Assembly (NCBI RefSeq): GCF_052056485.1
Contig: NZ_CP183948.1
Coordinates: 6,386,001 to 6,450,000, forward strand
DNA length: 64,000 nucleotides
Reading direction: 5' to 3'
DNA from: Paenibacillus_AQ nitricinens
Lineage (GTDB): Bacteria; Bacillota; Bacilli; Paenibacillales; Paenibacillaceae
Positions 1-8,706 of this stretch are shown here, piece after piece (positions within the stretch are counted from its first letter, which is position 1; each line of letters begins with the position of its first letter). The notes below the pieces were generated by a model that saw only the letters and a list, made by a program, of their open reading frames with translations, was not told the DNA's origin and made no database searches. Made by a program: the position numbers and the translations under genes.

Positions 1-1406
1 TAATTCTCTGGTTAATCGGCGTCATGATATACCAGACACATAAACCTCTTCCCGCAGGGATTTCCTATGAAAGTCCTATATACAAAGTGAATAATGTATC
101 CTTCTGGCATGACCTAACCTATCCAGACGGTACGGACACAGGTAAGCAGGAGAGTGAAATCCTCCCGAGAATGCTGCATATCATCGAGGAGTCAAGGGAG
201 TTCTTAGTCATCGACCTGTTCCTGTTTAATGATTATACCCATAAAGATCAGTCATTCCCTCCAGTCAGTCGAATGCTGACAGATAGATTAATCTCACAAA
301 AGCAAACCTATCCTGAAATGGAGATTGTCTTTATCACCGATGAGGTCAATACCAATTACAACTCAGCGTCAAACCATCTTCTGGAAGAAATGAAGGCCGT
401 AGGGATCCGAGTCATCATGACCGATGTTAATGCGCTGCGAGATTCTACACCTGCCTATTCAGCCGTCTGGCGCACCTTCATTCAATGGTTCGGACAATCC
501 GGTAAGGGCTTTATTCCCAATCTTATGGCCAGTGGCGGACCGGATATTACCGCTCGATCTTATCTGAAGCTGCTGAATGTGAAGGCGAACCATCGTAAAG
601 TAATTGTCAGTGAGAACACTGCACTAATTTCCTCTGGAAATGTTCACGATGCCAGCGCCTACCACTCCAATATTGCTTTAGAGGTACAAGGTCCAATTAT
701 TGCTGATATTCTCCAGACCGAGCAAGCAGCAGCCAATCTTTCCGACGCAGGCCCTCTGCTGGTTCATAAGCCCAAATTCACCCAAGAAAAGAGCGTACCG
801 TCAGCTGAACCCCTGGAGGTTCGCTATTTAACAGAAGGAAAGGTGTACAAGTATGCGCTGCAAGGCATCAGATCCGCCCAGAAGGGGGATACCGTATGGA
901 TGGGTATGTTCTATCTTGCTGATGATGCCATTCTGGATGCGTTGGTGGAGGCGACTTCACGCGGGGCTAAGGTAAACCTAATTCTGGATCCCAATCAGAA
1001 CGCTTTCGGGCGTGATAAAATCGGGATCCCTAACCGTCCAGTTGCCATGGATCTGAACAAGCGCACGAATGGCGAAATCTCTATTCGCTGGTACAATACA
1101 ACCAAGGAGCAATATCATCCGAAGTTGCTCTTTATCGCCAAACAAACCGGCAGTTCCATCCTTCTTGGCGGCTCTACTAACTTTACCAAACGTAATCTGG
1201 ATGACTACAATCTGGAGAATGATCTGTGGATTTCTATGAAGCGTGATCAGCCGCTGTTCACAGAAATGGAAGCCTATTTCAATCGGCTATGGAATAACGA
1301 GGGGCATGTGTTCACTTTACCCTTTGAGGCCTATCAGAGCGATGTGACCTGGTTTAAGTACATCCTGTTCCGATTGCAGACCAACCTGGGCTTTACTACT
1401 TTTTAA
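1..1406 (+). CDS. Phospholipase D-like protein, 5' end outside the window
   Basis: PLD-superfamily protein, at least 460 residues visible. The frame is open to the window edge: the codons before the first ATG (position 24) read ILWLIGV, continuing into MIYQTH, so a membrane segment and probably the true start lie upstream. Two HKD-type motifs are seen: NHRKVIVSEN followed by SSGN, and YHPKLLFIA followed by GGSTN. Both keep His and Lys but replace the usual Asp eight positions after the His (Glu and Ala). The role is probably phospholipid or phosphodiester chemistry at the membrane, but the substrate is unknown. It converges on a cardiolipin synthase gene with a shared terminator. Family call is firm; catalytic competence is uncertain. 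Confidence 0.8.
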   Translation, partial: ILWLIGVMIYQTHKPLPAGISYESPIYKVNNVSFWHDLTYPDGTDTGKQESEILPRMLHIIEESREFLVIDLFLFNDYTHKDQSFPPVSRMLTDRLISQKQTYPEMEIVFITDEVNTNYNSASNHLLEEMKAVGIRVIMTDVNALRDSTPAYSAVWRTFIQWFGQSGKGFIPNLMASGGPDITARSYLKLLNVKANHRKVIVSENTALISSGNVHDASAYHSNIALEVQGPIIADILQTEQAAANLSDAGPLLVHKPKFTQEKSVPSAEPLEVRYLTEGKVYKYALQGIRSAQKGDTVWMGMFYLADDAILDALVEATSRGAKVNLILDPNQNAFGRDKIGIPNRPVAMDLNKRTNGEISIRWYNTTKEQYHPKLLFIAKQTGSSILLGGSTNFTKRNLDDYNLENDLWISMKRDQPLFTEMEAYFNRLWNNEGHVFTLPFEAYQSDVTWFKYILFRLQTNLGFTTF

Positions 1407-1460
1407 GTGAGAAATATAAAACATAAAGTATAGGTACTAATCTTAGACTTTCTTATATTT
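1402..1460. repeat. Copy 1 of a 59-nt dispersed repeat
   Basis: This stretch overlaps the stop codon of the PLD-like gene. It aligns without gaps to 18482-18540, which also follows a gene end. Over the 52-nt core (1409-1460 versus 18489-18540) I count 46 identical bases. Each copy carries partly self-complementary arms (AAATATAA near the left end, TTATATTT at the right end) and the shared word ACTTTCTTATATTT, so the RNA could form a hairpin. Confidence 0.75.
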
Positions 1461-1461
1461 C

Positions 1462-1508
1462 AAAAAAACCACCGTAGAGAAGGCTACACCCTCTACGGTG
1501 GTTTTTTT
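1462..1508. terminator. Bidirectional intrinsic terminator
   Basis: Perfect inverted repeat AAACCACCGTAGAG / CTCTACGGTGGTTT flanked by an A-run and a T-run. It lies between the convergent PLD-like and cls genes and should serve both. Confidence 0.92.
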
Positions 1509-1517
1509 GTTATAAGG

Positions 1518-3026
1518 CTATAGCAGCGGAGACATTAGTCTGGCCGCAGATTCCAGCATACGTACCACCATGCGTTTATTCATAAAGGTCTCCTGCACAA
1601 TCTGAGTGGTAGATAATAAATCCCGTTCAAAATCAGCAACGATTCGGGTAACACTCTCTGTTTGAAGCAATAGTGCGTTAACTTCAAAGTTAAGATGGAA
1701 GCTCCGCATGTCCATGTTTGCTGTACCAATAGTAGCTATTTCACCATCCACGATTAACAGCTTAGAGTGTATAAAGCCCTTCTCGTATTCATAAATCTTC
1801 ACCCCAGCCTCCAGCAATGCCGGGAAATAAGAATGCGAAGCCAGAAACGGAATCCATTTATCCGGCTTAGCAGGGAATAATAATCGAACATCTAGACCAG
1901 ATATAGCCGCTACACGTATCGCAGTCAGGATATCCTCGTCCGGAATGAAATAAGGGCTGGCAATCCAAACTGATTTCTCAGCTGAGGTGATCATGGAGAA
2001 AAATATATTTTTGAGTGCACGGCGTTCATTGTCCGGCCCACTCGCAATGATCTGTACAGCTCCGTCCCCTGTCATAAAGTGTAGCTGTGGTGTGAGATAA
2101 TCCTGCTCCAATATTTTTTCACCTGTAGTATGCATCCAATCTTGCAAGAAGATGATTTGCATCGTCCGTACCGCTTCACCTCTAACTAACATATGGGTGT
2201 CACGCCAGAATCCATAAGTTTTACTACGGCTTAGATATTCATCCCCCACATTGAGTCCACCCATGAACCCGACATCACCGTCGATGACGACGATTTTTCG
2301 GTGATTCCGGTAATTGACCCGGCTAGAGAAAAAGGAGGTGGAATTACCGTACGAAGCCACCTGTACTCCAGCGTCAACTAACTCCTTCAAAAAGGCTCTG
2401 GAGAGTTGAAAGCTACCTACAGCATCATACATAAATCGGACAGACACTCCTGCACGCGCCTTCGCGATCAGAATCTGTTGAATACGCGTTCCAATGTGAT
2501 CTGCACGGAAGATGTAATACTCCATATGTATATGGTGCTTCGCTTGTCTCAGCTCTAGCAGTAATGTCCCAAACGTCTCCTCACCATTGGTTAGGATACG
2601 TGTCTCTGAAGCAAAGGAAATAGGAGTACGTGCTAGAGTCTTGGATAATAATAGTAGTTTTTGACGCGAGGGGTCAAAGACCGACCAATCTTGATGCGTA
2701 CGCAAAGCGTCATTCTCAATTCGCTCATAAGCCATAAGATCTCTTTGTGCTTTTTTATCATATTTACGACGTTTAAACACATTCTGACCAAATAGAAAAT
2801 AGAAGACCAGTCCGAGCACCGGGATCAACGCAAGCAAAAGAATCCAAGACATCGTAGTGGAAGGATTACGGTTCTCCATAAAAATAGCCAAGCTAATCGA
2901 AATGACGGTCAGTGTGGAGAAAATACTAATAATCGTTCCTGCAGTACTCCCAAAAATACCAAAACCAAAATAATAAAATGCTATAAATGCCCCAATGATA
3001 ATTATAGATTGAAGTCCTCTTCTCAT
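1518..3026 (-). CDS. cls: Cardiolipin synthase
   Basis: Joins two phosphatidylglycerol molecules into cardiolipin plus glycerol at the cytoplasmic membrane. The 502-residue length is standard for bacterial Cls. Two N-terminal membrane segments (about 8-27 and 36-80, with the FYFLFGQNVFKRRK turn typical of PLDc_N) precede two full HKD motifs: HRKIVVIDG with GGLNVGDEY, and HSKLLIVDG with GTANMDMRS. Both keep His, Lys and Asp. The start ATG has an AAGGTAGG-type site upstream. It is monocistronic and convergent with the preceding PLD-like gene. Bacilli often have several cls paralogues, so which paralogue this is cannot be told from the window. Confidence 0.95.
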   Translation of the reverse strand: MRRGLQSIIIIGAFIAFYYFGFGIFGSTAGTIISIFSTLTVISISLAIFMENRNPSTTMSWILLLALIPVLGLVFYFLFGQNVFKRRKYDKKAQRDLMAYERIENDALRTHQDWSVFDPSRQKLLLLSKTLARTPISFASETRILTNGEETFGTLLLELRQAKHHIHMEYYIFRADHIGTRIQQILIAKARAGVSVRFMYDAVGSFQLSRAFLKELVDAGVQVASYGNSTSFFSSRVNYRNHRKIVVIDGDVGFMGGLNVGDEYLSRSKTYGFWRDTHMLVRGEAVRTMQIIFLQDWMHTTGEKILEQDYLTPQLHFMTGDGAVQIIASGPDNERRALKNIFFSMITSAEKSVWIASPYFIPDEDILTAIRVAAISGLDVRLLFPAKPDKWIPFLASHSYFPALLEAGVKIYEYEKGFIHSKLLIVDGEIATIGTANMDMRSFHLNFEVNALLLQTESVTRIVADFERDLLSTTQIVQETFMNKRMVVRMLESAARLMSPLL

Positions 3027-3164
3027 ATTGTACCTACCTTCTTATTCATACAAACAACACTGAAATGACACATTTATATATTACATGAAGAACCTATTTC
3101 TTCCTAGCTAATTACTATGTAAAAATCTATTTACAACAAAACCGTAACCCTTCTGTGGTGAAAT

Positions 3165-3193
3165 TTGTAATGACAGGATGGATCGAATATAAT
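3165..3193 (+). promoter_or_regulatory. Sigma-A promoter for the TetR-RND pair
   Basis: TTGTAA (3165-3170), 17-nt spacer, perfect TATAAT (3188-3193). The expected start of transcription, about 3200, lies inside the palindromic operator just downstream. Confidence 0.7.
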
Positions 3194-3197
3194 TATT

Positions 3198-3213
3198 TTG
3201 ACCGATTAGTCAA
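3198..3213. promoter_or_regulatory. Palindromic operator, probably for the TetR regulator
   Basis: TTGACCGATTAGTCAA has 5-bp arms TTGAC/GTCAA around six bases. It covers the predicted transcription start, the usual position for a TetR-family repressor that controls its own operon. The link to this regulator is inference from position. Confidence 0.65.
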
Positions 3214-3251
3214 TTATAGAACTGAGTAGTCAGAAAGGAGGTTATTCCCCA

Positions 3252-4169
3252 ATGAGTGATAAAACGATGGACAAGCAGGAACAGATTATTAAGATCGCCA
3301 TGCAATTATTCGCTGTGAAAGGCTCGTCCTCCACGTCTATGCAAGAGATCGCCGAATTATGCGGAATTTCGAAGGGAAGCTTGTATCTAGTATTCAAATC
3401 AAAAGAGGAGCTGGAACGCAGCATTTTTCTCTATTGTTACCGAATGATTCGTGATCCCTTATTACGTGAAGAACAAGAAACCCAAAGAACACCGCGTGAG
3501 AAGCTTAGGAATCAAATAGAAATTCTACTGAGTCATGTGTACGAATTACGTGAGTTCTTGCAGCGTCAGATCCAGGAGGTTGCCGGAAAAGGGTTTGATA
3601 CTGAAGTACCGGAATGGCTGCGCAGAAACAATGCTTCCTTCTTGCGCTGGTTTCAGGTGAAGATGGAGACCCTTTATGGAAAAGAGATCGTTCCCTATAC
3701 CGGAGATTTATGTATTGTAGGTCATGGACTAATCAAATCGTATATTGCGGTTATTTTTCGTCAGGACACCCATTTGTCGCTTGCTGTTATGGCTGATCAT
3801 CTAATGAATCTATTGGATATTATTGTAGCTGGTCTTCTTACAAGTAAGCAGGCTCCACTCATCAACTCGACTATTTTAGCAAACTGGATGGAAGAGAATG
3901 AGGAGAGTAAGCGAAAAAACCCACTACAGATCATTAAGGACATGAAGACTCTGGTCAGTAAATTAGATAGTATTGTTCCCGAAGAGTCAGCCGATTTACT
4001 GGAATCACTCAACATTCTAGAAGGCGAGGTTCTCTTACCACACCCACGCAAAGCAATCATACAGGGGATGTTGTCCAACCTCCAATCCTGCTCAGAGCTC
4101 ACTACACCATTGGAAGAATTGAGGAAGCTGGTTACCTCTTTTTCAAATCATTCATGCGTATTTCGTTAA
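3252..4169 (+). CDS. TetR/AcrR-family transcriptional regulator
   Basis: DNA-binding repressor expected to control the RND transporter gene that follows 114 nt downstream on the same strand. The N-terminal 60 residues give the TetR helix-turn-helix (IIKIAMQLFAVKGSSSTSMQ, then IAELCGISKGSLYLVFKSKEEL). At 305 residues it is longer than the typical 190-220. The extra C-terminal part (about 200-305) is predicted largely helical and has no family I recognise. A strong GAAAGGAGG site precedes the ATG. A palindrome over the predicted transcription start suggests autorepression. The ligand is probably a substrate of the pump, which is inference. Confidence 0.88.
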   Translation: MSDKTMDKQEQIIKIAMQLFAVKGSSSTSMQEIAELCGISKGSLYLVFKSKEELERSIFLYCYRMIRDPLLREEQETQRTPREKLRNQIEILLSHVYELREFLQRQIQEVAGKGFDTEVPEWLRRNNASFLRWFQVKMETLYGKEIVPYTGDLCIVGHGLIKSYIAVIFRQDTHLSLAVMADHLMNLLDIIVAGLLTSKQAPLINSTILANWMEENEESKRKNPLQIIKDMKTLVSKLDSIVPEESADLLESLNILEGEVLLPHPRKAIIQGMLSNLQSCSELTTPLEELRKLVTSFSNHSCVFR

Positions 4170-4283
4170 TTGCTCTATAAAGAGTTCGTGAGAGAGAAGA
4201 AAATGGATAGTGAGTATTATAAATTTTCAAAATGGCGCCCTATTTCGTAAAGATAAGGCCCGAGAGGAGCAGAAACAAAACTT

Positions 4284-7200
4284 ATGAAAAGCTTAATTAA
4301 TTTCTCGCTCAGAAATAAATTTGCCATTTGGCTTCTGACGATAATTATTGTATTTGCCGGTTTGTACAGCGGACTGACAATGAAGCAAGAAACCTTACCT
4401 AATATTAGTATACCCTATCTTAGCGTAACAACCATCTATCCGGGGGCTGCACCAGAAGGCGTTGTTAATGATGTCAGCAAACCGTTAGAGCAAAAACTGC
4501 GCAATGTGGATGGCGTAAAGACAATCACCTCCACTTCTCTGGAGAATGCCTCCAGTATTCAAATTGAGTTTGATTATGGAACGAATCTGGATAATGCTAC
4601 AGCAGCAGTTCGCGAAGCGCTAAATGAGGTCTCATTGCCGGACAATGTGCAAAAGCCTTCCATTTCCCGGTTTAGCCTTAGCTCAATGCCTGTAGTCTCC
4701 CTTAGTTTATCGAATGGGGATTCAGAAGATCTCGAAGAACTAACCCGTATTGCCGAGAACGATATTCGCCCCGCCCTTGAAGATGTTGAGGGTGTTGCTT
4801 CTATTCAAATTTCTGGACAATACGTCAAAGAAGTTTCGCTTAAGTTCAATCAAGAGAAGCTCAAGGAATACGGACTGACAGAAGATACGGTTAAAGGGAT
4901 TATTCAAGGCTCTTCCCTCCGCGTTCCACTAGGACTGTTCGAGATGGACAAAGCTCAAAAGGCAGTTGTCGTGGATGGCAACATCACCACCGTTGAGGAT
5001 CTTAAAAATGTGACTATTCCAGTAATGCCAACTGGTGCTGCGAGTGCTGCTGGTGCTGGAGCTCCTGGAGCTGGCGCTGCCGGTGCAGGCGCTGCTGGCG
5101 GAGCTGCAAATATGGGCTTGCCGACCGTGAAGCTGGGAGAGCTTGCTACAATTGAGGTTGTTGGGAATTCTGAATCGATCTCCCGTACGAATGGTAAAGA
5201 ATCGATCGGTATCCAGATTGTCAAAGCCAACGATGCCAACACTGTTGATGTCGTAAATGGTGTTAAGGACAAAACTGAAGAATTAAAAGCACAATATAAA
5301 GGCATTGACCTTACAGTTCTGCTTGACCAAGGTAAGCCGATTGAGGACTCCGTAAATACAATGTTGTCCAAAGCGGTATTTGGCGCCCTTTTCGCAGTCA
5401 TTATCATTTTGGTCTTCCTGCGGAATATTCGTTCGACGATCATTTCTATCATCTCTATTCCTTTATCATTGCTGATCGCAGTGTTATGTCTGCGTCAAAT
5501 GGACATTACGCTTAATATGATGACCCTTGGTGCGATGACCGTTGCCATCGGACGGGTAGTCGATGACTCGATTGTAGTCATAGAGAACATATACCGGCGA
5601 CTCTCCTTATCTGGGGAGAAGCTAAAAGGCCGGGAATTAATCAGTGCAGCCACACGTGAAATGTTCGTACCAATCATGTCCTCAACAATTGTAACCATCG
5701 CAGTGTTCTTACCGCTTGCTTTAGTAAGTGGCATGGTTGGAGAGCTGTTCTTGCCTTTCGCCTTAACCATGGTCTTCGCCCTGCTCGCTTCATTGGTAGT
5801 TGCGATTACCCTAGTTCCTGCAATGGCGCACTCCCTGTTCCGGAACGGATTGAAAGGTAAGAAGACGCATAGTGAGAAACCAGACAGAATGTCTGCCGGT
5901 TACCAAAAGATTCTGAACTGGTGTCTTTCCCATAAACTCGTTACGTTCGGAGTAGCCGTTCTGCTCCTTGCGGGCAGCTTGTTCCTGATCAAGCCTATCG
6001 GCGTTAGCTTTATGCCTTCCCAAGAGGATAAAACGGTTATGCTAACCTACTCACCGAAGGCTGGGCAAAGAACTGAAGAAGTCCAAGAGCAAGGTCTGAA
6101 AGCAGAGAAATATATTTTAGCGCAACAGCATGTAGATAAAATGCAATATTCCATCGGCGGCGGCGGCCCTATGGGTATGGGCGGATCGAGCAATTCGGGA
6201 CTTTTCTTCATCGTTTATGATAGCAAAACTCCTGATTTCGAATCCGTGAAAGAGAAGTTGATCGAGGGCTTAACCGCAGAAGTCCCAGATGGTGTGTGGG
6301 GCGATATGTCTGCGATGATGAGCGGAGGTATGGGTGGAAGCTCACTAACCGTGAATGTATTCGGAGATGATTTAGATCAAATCAAGCCAGTCGCAGATGA
6401 GATCGCCAAAATCGTGCAGGCTGATACCACTAATTTCAAAGATGGAGAAACAAGTCTCAAAGAGGCTTACGATCAATATACGATTGTAGCGGACCAAGAA
6501 AAGCTTAGCTCCCTTGGACTTACAGCGGGACAAATTGCGATGAAGCTTGCTCCTGCAGGTACACGTCCAGTACTCACAGAAGTAGAAATGGACGGCAAGA
6601 ACTACAAAGTCTATATCGAAACTGATAAAGAAACGTATAAGAGCATTAAAGAAATGGAAGAAGCTACATTGACTTCCCCACTAGGCATCTCCGTGCCAAT
6701 CGGGCAAGTCGCTAAAATTGAAAATGGGTCTTCCCCAGACTCGATTACTCGGATGGACGGTAAAATGAAGGTGGATGTCACTGCCGAGATTATTTCAAGT
6801 GACGTCAACAGTGCTTCTAACCTCGTGAAGGAAAAAGTAGATGCTATGGACTTACCTGACGGCGTAACAGTTAGCTTCGGTGGTGTAACCGAGCAGATCA
6901 ATGACACATTTGGTCAATTAGGTATCGCTATGGCGGCTGCTATTGCCATCGTTTACTTCGTGCTTGTGGTTACATTTGGCGGTGGATTAGCTCCATTTGC
7001 TATCCTGTTCTCACTTCCTTTCACCATTATCGGGGTACTAGTGGCTCTTCTAATCGCTGGAGAAACCTTAAACGTCTCCTCCCTCATGGGTGCGCTGATG
7101 TTGATTGGTATCGTAGTCACGAATGCCATTGTCCTCATCGACCGCGTTATTCATAAGGAAAAAGAAGGAATGACCACACGTCAAGCCTTGCTTGAAGCAG

Positions 7201-7421
7201 GCGGCACACGTTTACGTCCAATCCTGATGACTGCACTTGCAACGATTGGCGCATTGCTGCCACTGGTTACAGGACTTGAAAACAGTGCAGGGATCATCTC
7301 CAAAGGACTAGGCGTTACTGTTATCGGCGGTTTGATCAGTTCCACGCTACTGACACTTGTAGTAGTACCAGTCGTGTATGAGTTCCTGATGAAATTCCGC
7401 AGTAAAAAGGTAATTGACTAG
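4284..7421 (+). CDS. RND-family efflux transporter (AcrB/HAE1-like, cf. SwrC)
   Basis: Proton-driven exporter of the resistance-nodulation-division family, 1045 residues, the usual length. The topology is classical: one N-terminal membrane helix (about 10-30), a large extracytoplasmic domain, a six-helix block (about 355-530), a second large domain, and a final helix block (about 885-1035). Helix 4 has GRVVDDSIVVIENIYRR with the paired Asp of proton translocation. Bacillus SwrC/YerP, linked to surfactin export, belongs to this group, but the substrate here is unknown. An Ala/Gly-rich low-complexity segment (about residues 249-279) interrupts the first outer domain. No membrane-fusion partner gene is adjacent. 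AGAGGAG lies 14 nt before the ATG, a long spacing. Confidence 0.92.
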   Translation: MKSLINFSLRNKFAIWLLTIIIVFAGLYSGLTMKQETLPNISIPYLSVTTIYPGAAPEGVVNDVSKPLEQKLRNVDGVKTITSTSLENASSIQIEFDYGTNLDNATAAVREALNEVSLPDNVQKPSISRFSLSSMPVVSLSLSNGDSEDLEELTRIAENDIRPALEDVEGVASIQISGQYVKEVSLKFNQEKLKEYGLTEDTVKGIIQGSSLRVPLGLFEMDKAQKAVVVDGNITTVEDLKNVTIPVMPTGAASAAGAGAPGAGAAGAGAAGGAANMGLPTVKLGELATIEVVGNSESISRTNGKESIGIQIVKANDANTVDVVNGVKDKTEELKAQYKGIDLTVLLDQGKPIEDSVNTMLSKAVFGALFAVIIILVFLRNIRSTIISIISIPLSLLIAVLCLRQMDITLNMMTLGAMTVAIGRVVDDSIVVIENIYRRLSLSGEKLKGRELISAATREMFVPIMSSTIVTIAVFLPLALVSGMVGELFLPFALTMVFALLASLVVAITLVPAMAHSLFRNGLKGKKTHSEKPDRMSAGYQKILNWCLSHKLVTFGVAVLLLAGSLFLIKPIGVSFMPSQEDKTVMLTYSPKAGQRTEEVQEQGLKAEKYILAQQHVDKMQYSIGGGGPMGMGGSSNSGLFFIVYDSKTPDFESVKEKLIEGLTAEVPDGVWGDMSAMMSGGMGGSSLTVNVFGDDLDQIKPVADEIAKIVQADTTNFKDGETSLKEAYDQYTIVADQEKLSSLGLTAGQIAMKLAPAGTRPVLTEVEMDGKNYKVYIETDKETYKSIKEMEEATLTSPLGISVPIGQVAKIENGSSPDSITRMDGKMKVDVTAEIISSDVNSASNLVKEKVDAMDLPDGVTVSFGGVTEQINDTFGQLGIAMAAAIAIVYFVLVVTFGGGLAPFAILFSLPFTIIGVLVALLIAGETLNVSSLMGALMLIGIVVTNAIVLIDRVIHKEKEGMTTRQALLEAGGTRLRPILMTALATIGALLPLVTGLENSAGIISKGLGVTVIGGLISSTLLTLVVVPVVYEFLMKFRSKKVID

Positions 7422-7456
7422 AACACTTGATGCATATCAAGTAAACATGCTAAATG

Positions 7457-7510
7457 AAGAAGCTGTCTCCAAAGTAGTGAATACTACTTAGGGGACAGCT
7501 TCTTTTTTAC
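7457..7510 (+). terminator. Intrinsic terminator of the TetR-RND operon
   Basis: AAGAAGCTGTCTCC pairs with GGGGACAGCTTCTT and is followed by a T-run. Confidence 0.9.
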
Positions 7511-7553
7511 TTGGACCTTCATTTAAATCGCTATTTACACTTCCACAGCAAGG

Positions 7554-7582
7554 AAAACCCGACCTAATTTATAGGCCGGGCT
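7554..7582 (-). terminator. Intrinsic terminator of the TorD-like gene
   Basis: On the minus strand CCCGGCCTA pairs with TAGGTCGGG (one wobble) and is followed by TTTT, 17 nt after the stop codon. Confidence 0.8.
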
Positions 7583-7598
7583 CTGTATTATAGTGTTC

Positions 7599-8291
7599 TT
7601 ATAGCATTGCTGTTGCACTGCTCTCTAGTGAAGCTCTCCAGGAACGCAGCATTTGTAGATCAAGGGGCAGAAATTCTGCGAGCATATGGGAAAGCCCCAG
7701 ATACAACGGACTATCTGTTGCTGCATTCAATTTGTCGCAGAACTGTGGGGTCCATTGCAGTAAATGTTCTTCCAAAAAGGCTTCCTGAATATCAAGCAGC
7801 TCCATAGCACTTCTAATGGAAAAGCTATTATACAACATACGCTCATGCATTACTGCCATAAATTCCAGCTCAATAGCAATATGATCATCAGCTTCACCAT
7901 TACATTTGTTAAAAACAATTCCTGCGGAAGTATACACATCAGCAAGCACGTTGCAGAAATCTTCAGAACGACCCAGAATAGCAGCTTCACGTAATTTAAA
8001 AGAGCTTACTGTCTGTTCGTGCATAAGCCGTTTATACTCCAGGCACTCTTTCTCGCATATCTTCAGGAGCTGGTTCGGTTCCTGACTCAGATAACGCTTC
8101 AGTTCCCGCCCGCCTTCCGTCATTTCTGCAGCAACACTCATCTTGCGATTGCGGCTCCACTGAGCCACAAGGGAGAGTGATGGTTTTCTACCCAAAAAAT
8201 CCACTAAAAGCTGATATATTAATCCCCGACTTTCCAACCAATGGCTAAATGCCTCCGGCACGGCGAGCGATGGAACAGTTTGCATAGTCAT
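7599..8291 (-). CDS. TorD/NarJ-family molybdoenzyme chaperone
   Basis: Cytoplasmic chaperone family that binds the Tat-type signal region of molybdoenzymes and helps insert the molybdenum cofactor. The all-helical protein keeps the family-like core DDHIAIELEFMAVMHERM (about 150-165 of the short form), and the size (about 230 residues) fits. The longest ORF starts at 8309, but its AGGAGG is then inside the gene. ATG at 8291 has AGGAGG nine bases upstream and is chosen, giving MTMQTVPS. No molybdoenzyme gene is in the window; the divergent neighbour is moaA, which makes the cofactor precursor, so the functional link is plausible. The sequence is divergent, so the exact subfamily is open. Confidence 0.75.
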   Translation of the reverse strand: MTMQTVPSLAVPEAFSHWLESRGLIYQLLVDFLGRKPSLSLVAQWSRNRKMSVAAEMTEGGRELKRYLSQEPNQLLKICEKECLEYKRLMHEQTVSSFKLREAAILGRSEDFCNVLADVYTSAGIVFNKCNGEADDHIAIELEFMAVMHERMLYNSFSIRSAMELLDIQEAFLEEHLLQWTPQFCDKLNAATDSPLYLGLSHMLAEFLPLDLQMLRSWRASLESSATAML

Positions 8292-8331
8292 TTTGCAAAT
8301 CCTCCTCATTGGGTTTCCCGGTCACACACCG

Positions 8332-8347
8332 TCACATTACGATGTGA
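8332..8347. promoter_or_regulatory. Palindrome in the TorD-moaA divergent region
   Basis: Perfect inverted repeat TCACAT-TACG-ATGTGA, 41 nt upstream of the chosen TorD start, possibly an operator. The half-sites are in the opposite orientation to FNR/CRP sites, so it is not counted as FNR. The rest of the 415-nt gap (8292-8706) is AT-rich with no convincing -35/-10 pair; no Moco riboswitch was recognised. Confidence 0.4.
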
Positions 8348-8706
8348 AGTTCCCGGTATCCTTTCTGTTTTCGCAAAAGTGAAAGAATAAAGTAATCCGC
8401 ACCTAGATTATATCGGATATTTAAAACGCTTTCCGTGAGCATTCTATGACTAATCACATCATTTGTCGTACTTTTGTCACATTTTCGCAAGACTATTTCG
8501 GCTTCATCATTCTATTTAGTTTGTCCATAATTATGCAATAAAATCATAACCTTCCTTATTTAATTAGGGGGTGCTTAACACGTCCACTACTTTGCTCATT
8601 GACGTACCCTCAAGTGATCTTTAAAATTCTAAACAAGTATAACAGCCCTCATCACCTCTTAAGGAGAAAAGCATTCACTATACCGACAATTGAAGGGAGC
8701 AACGCT

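Noticed and set aside
4203..4250. 15-codon ORF between the TetR and RND genes, possible leader peptide
   Set aside because: Weak ribosome site, no signal or repetitive codons, and no attenuator structure; short ORFs like this occur by chance.
4955..5452. 165-codon minus-strand ORF inside the RND gene
   Set aside because: Antisense shadow of a conserved transporter gene, made open by the Ala/Gly-rich segment.
8332..8347. FNR site upstream of the TorD-like gene
   Set aside because: The half-sites run TCACA...TGTGA, the reverse of the FNR/CRP order, with different spacing.
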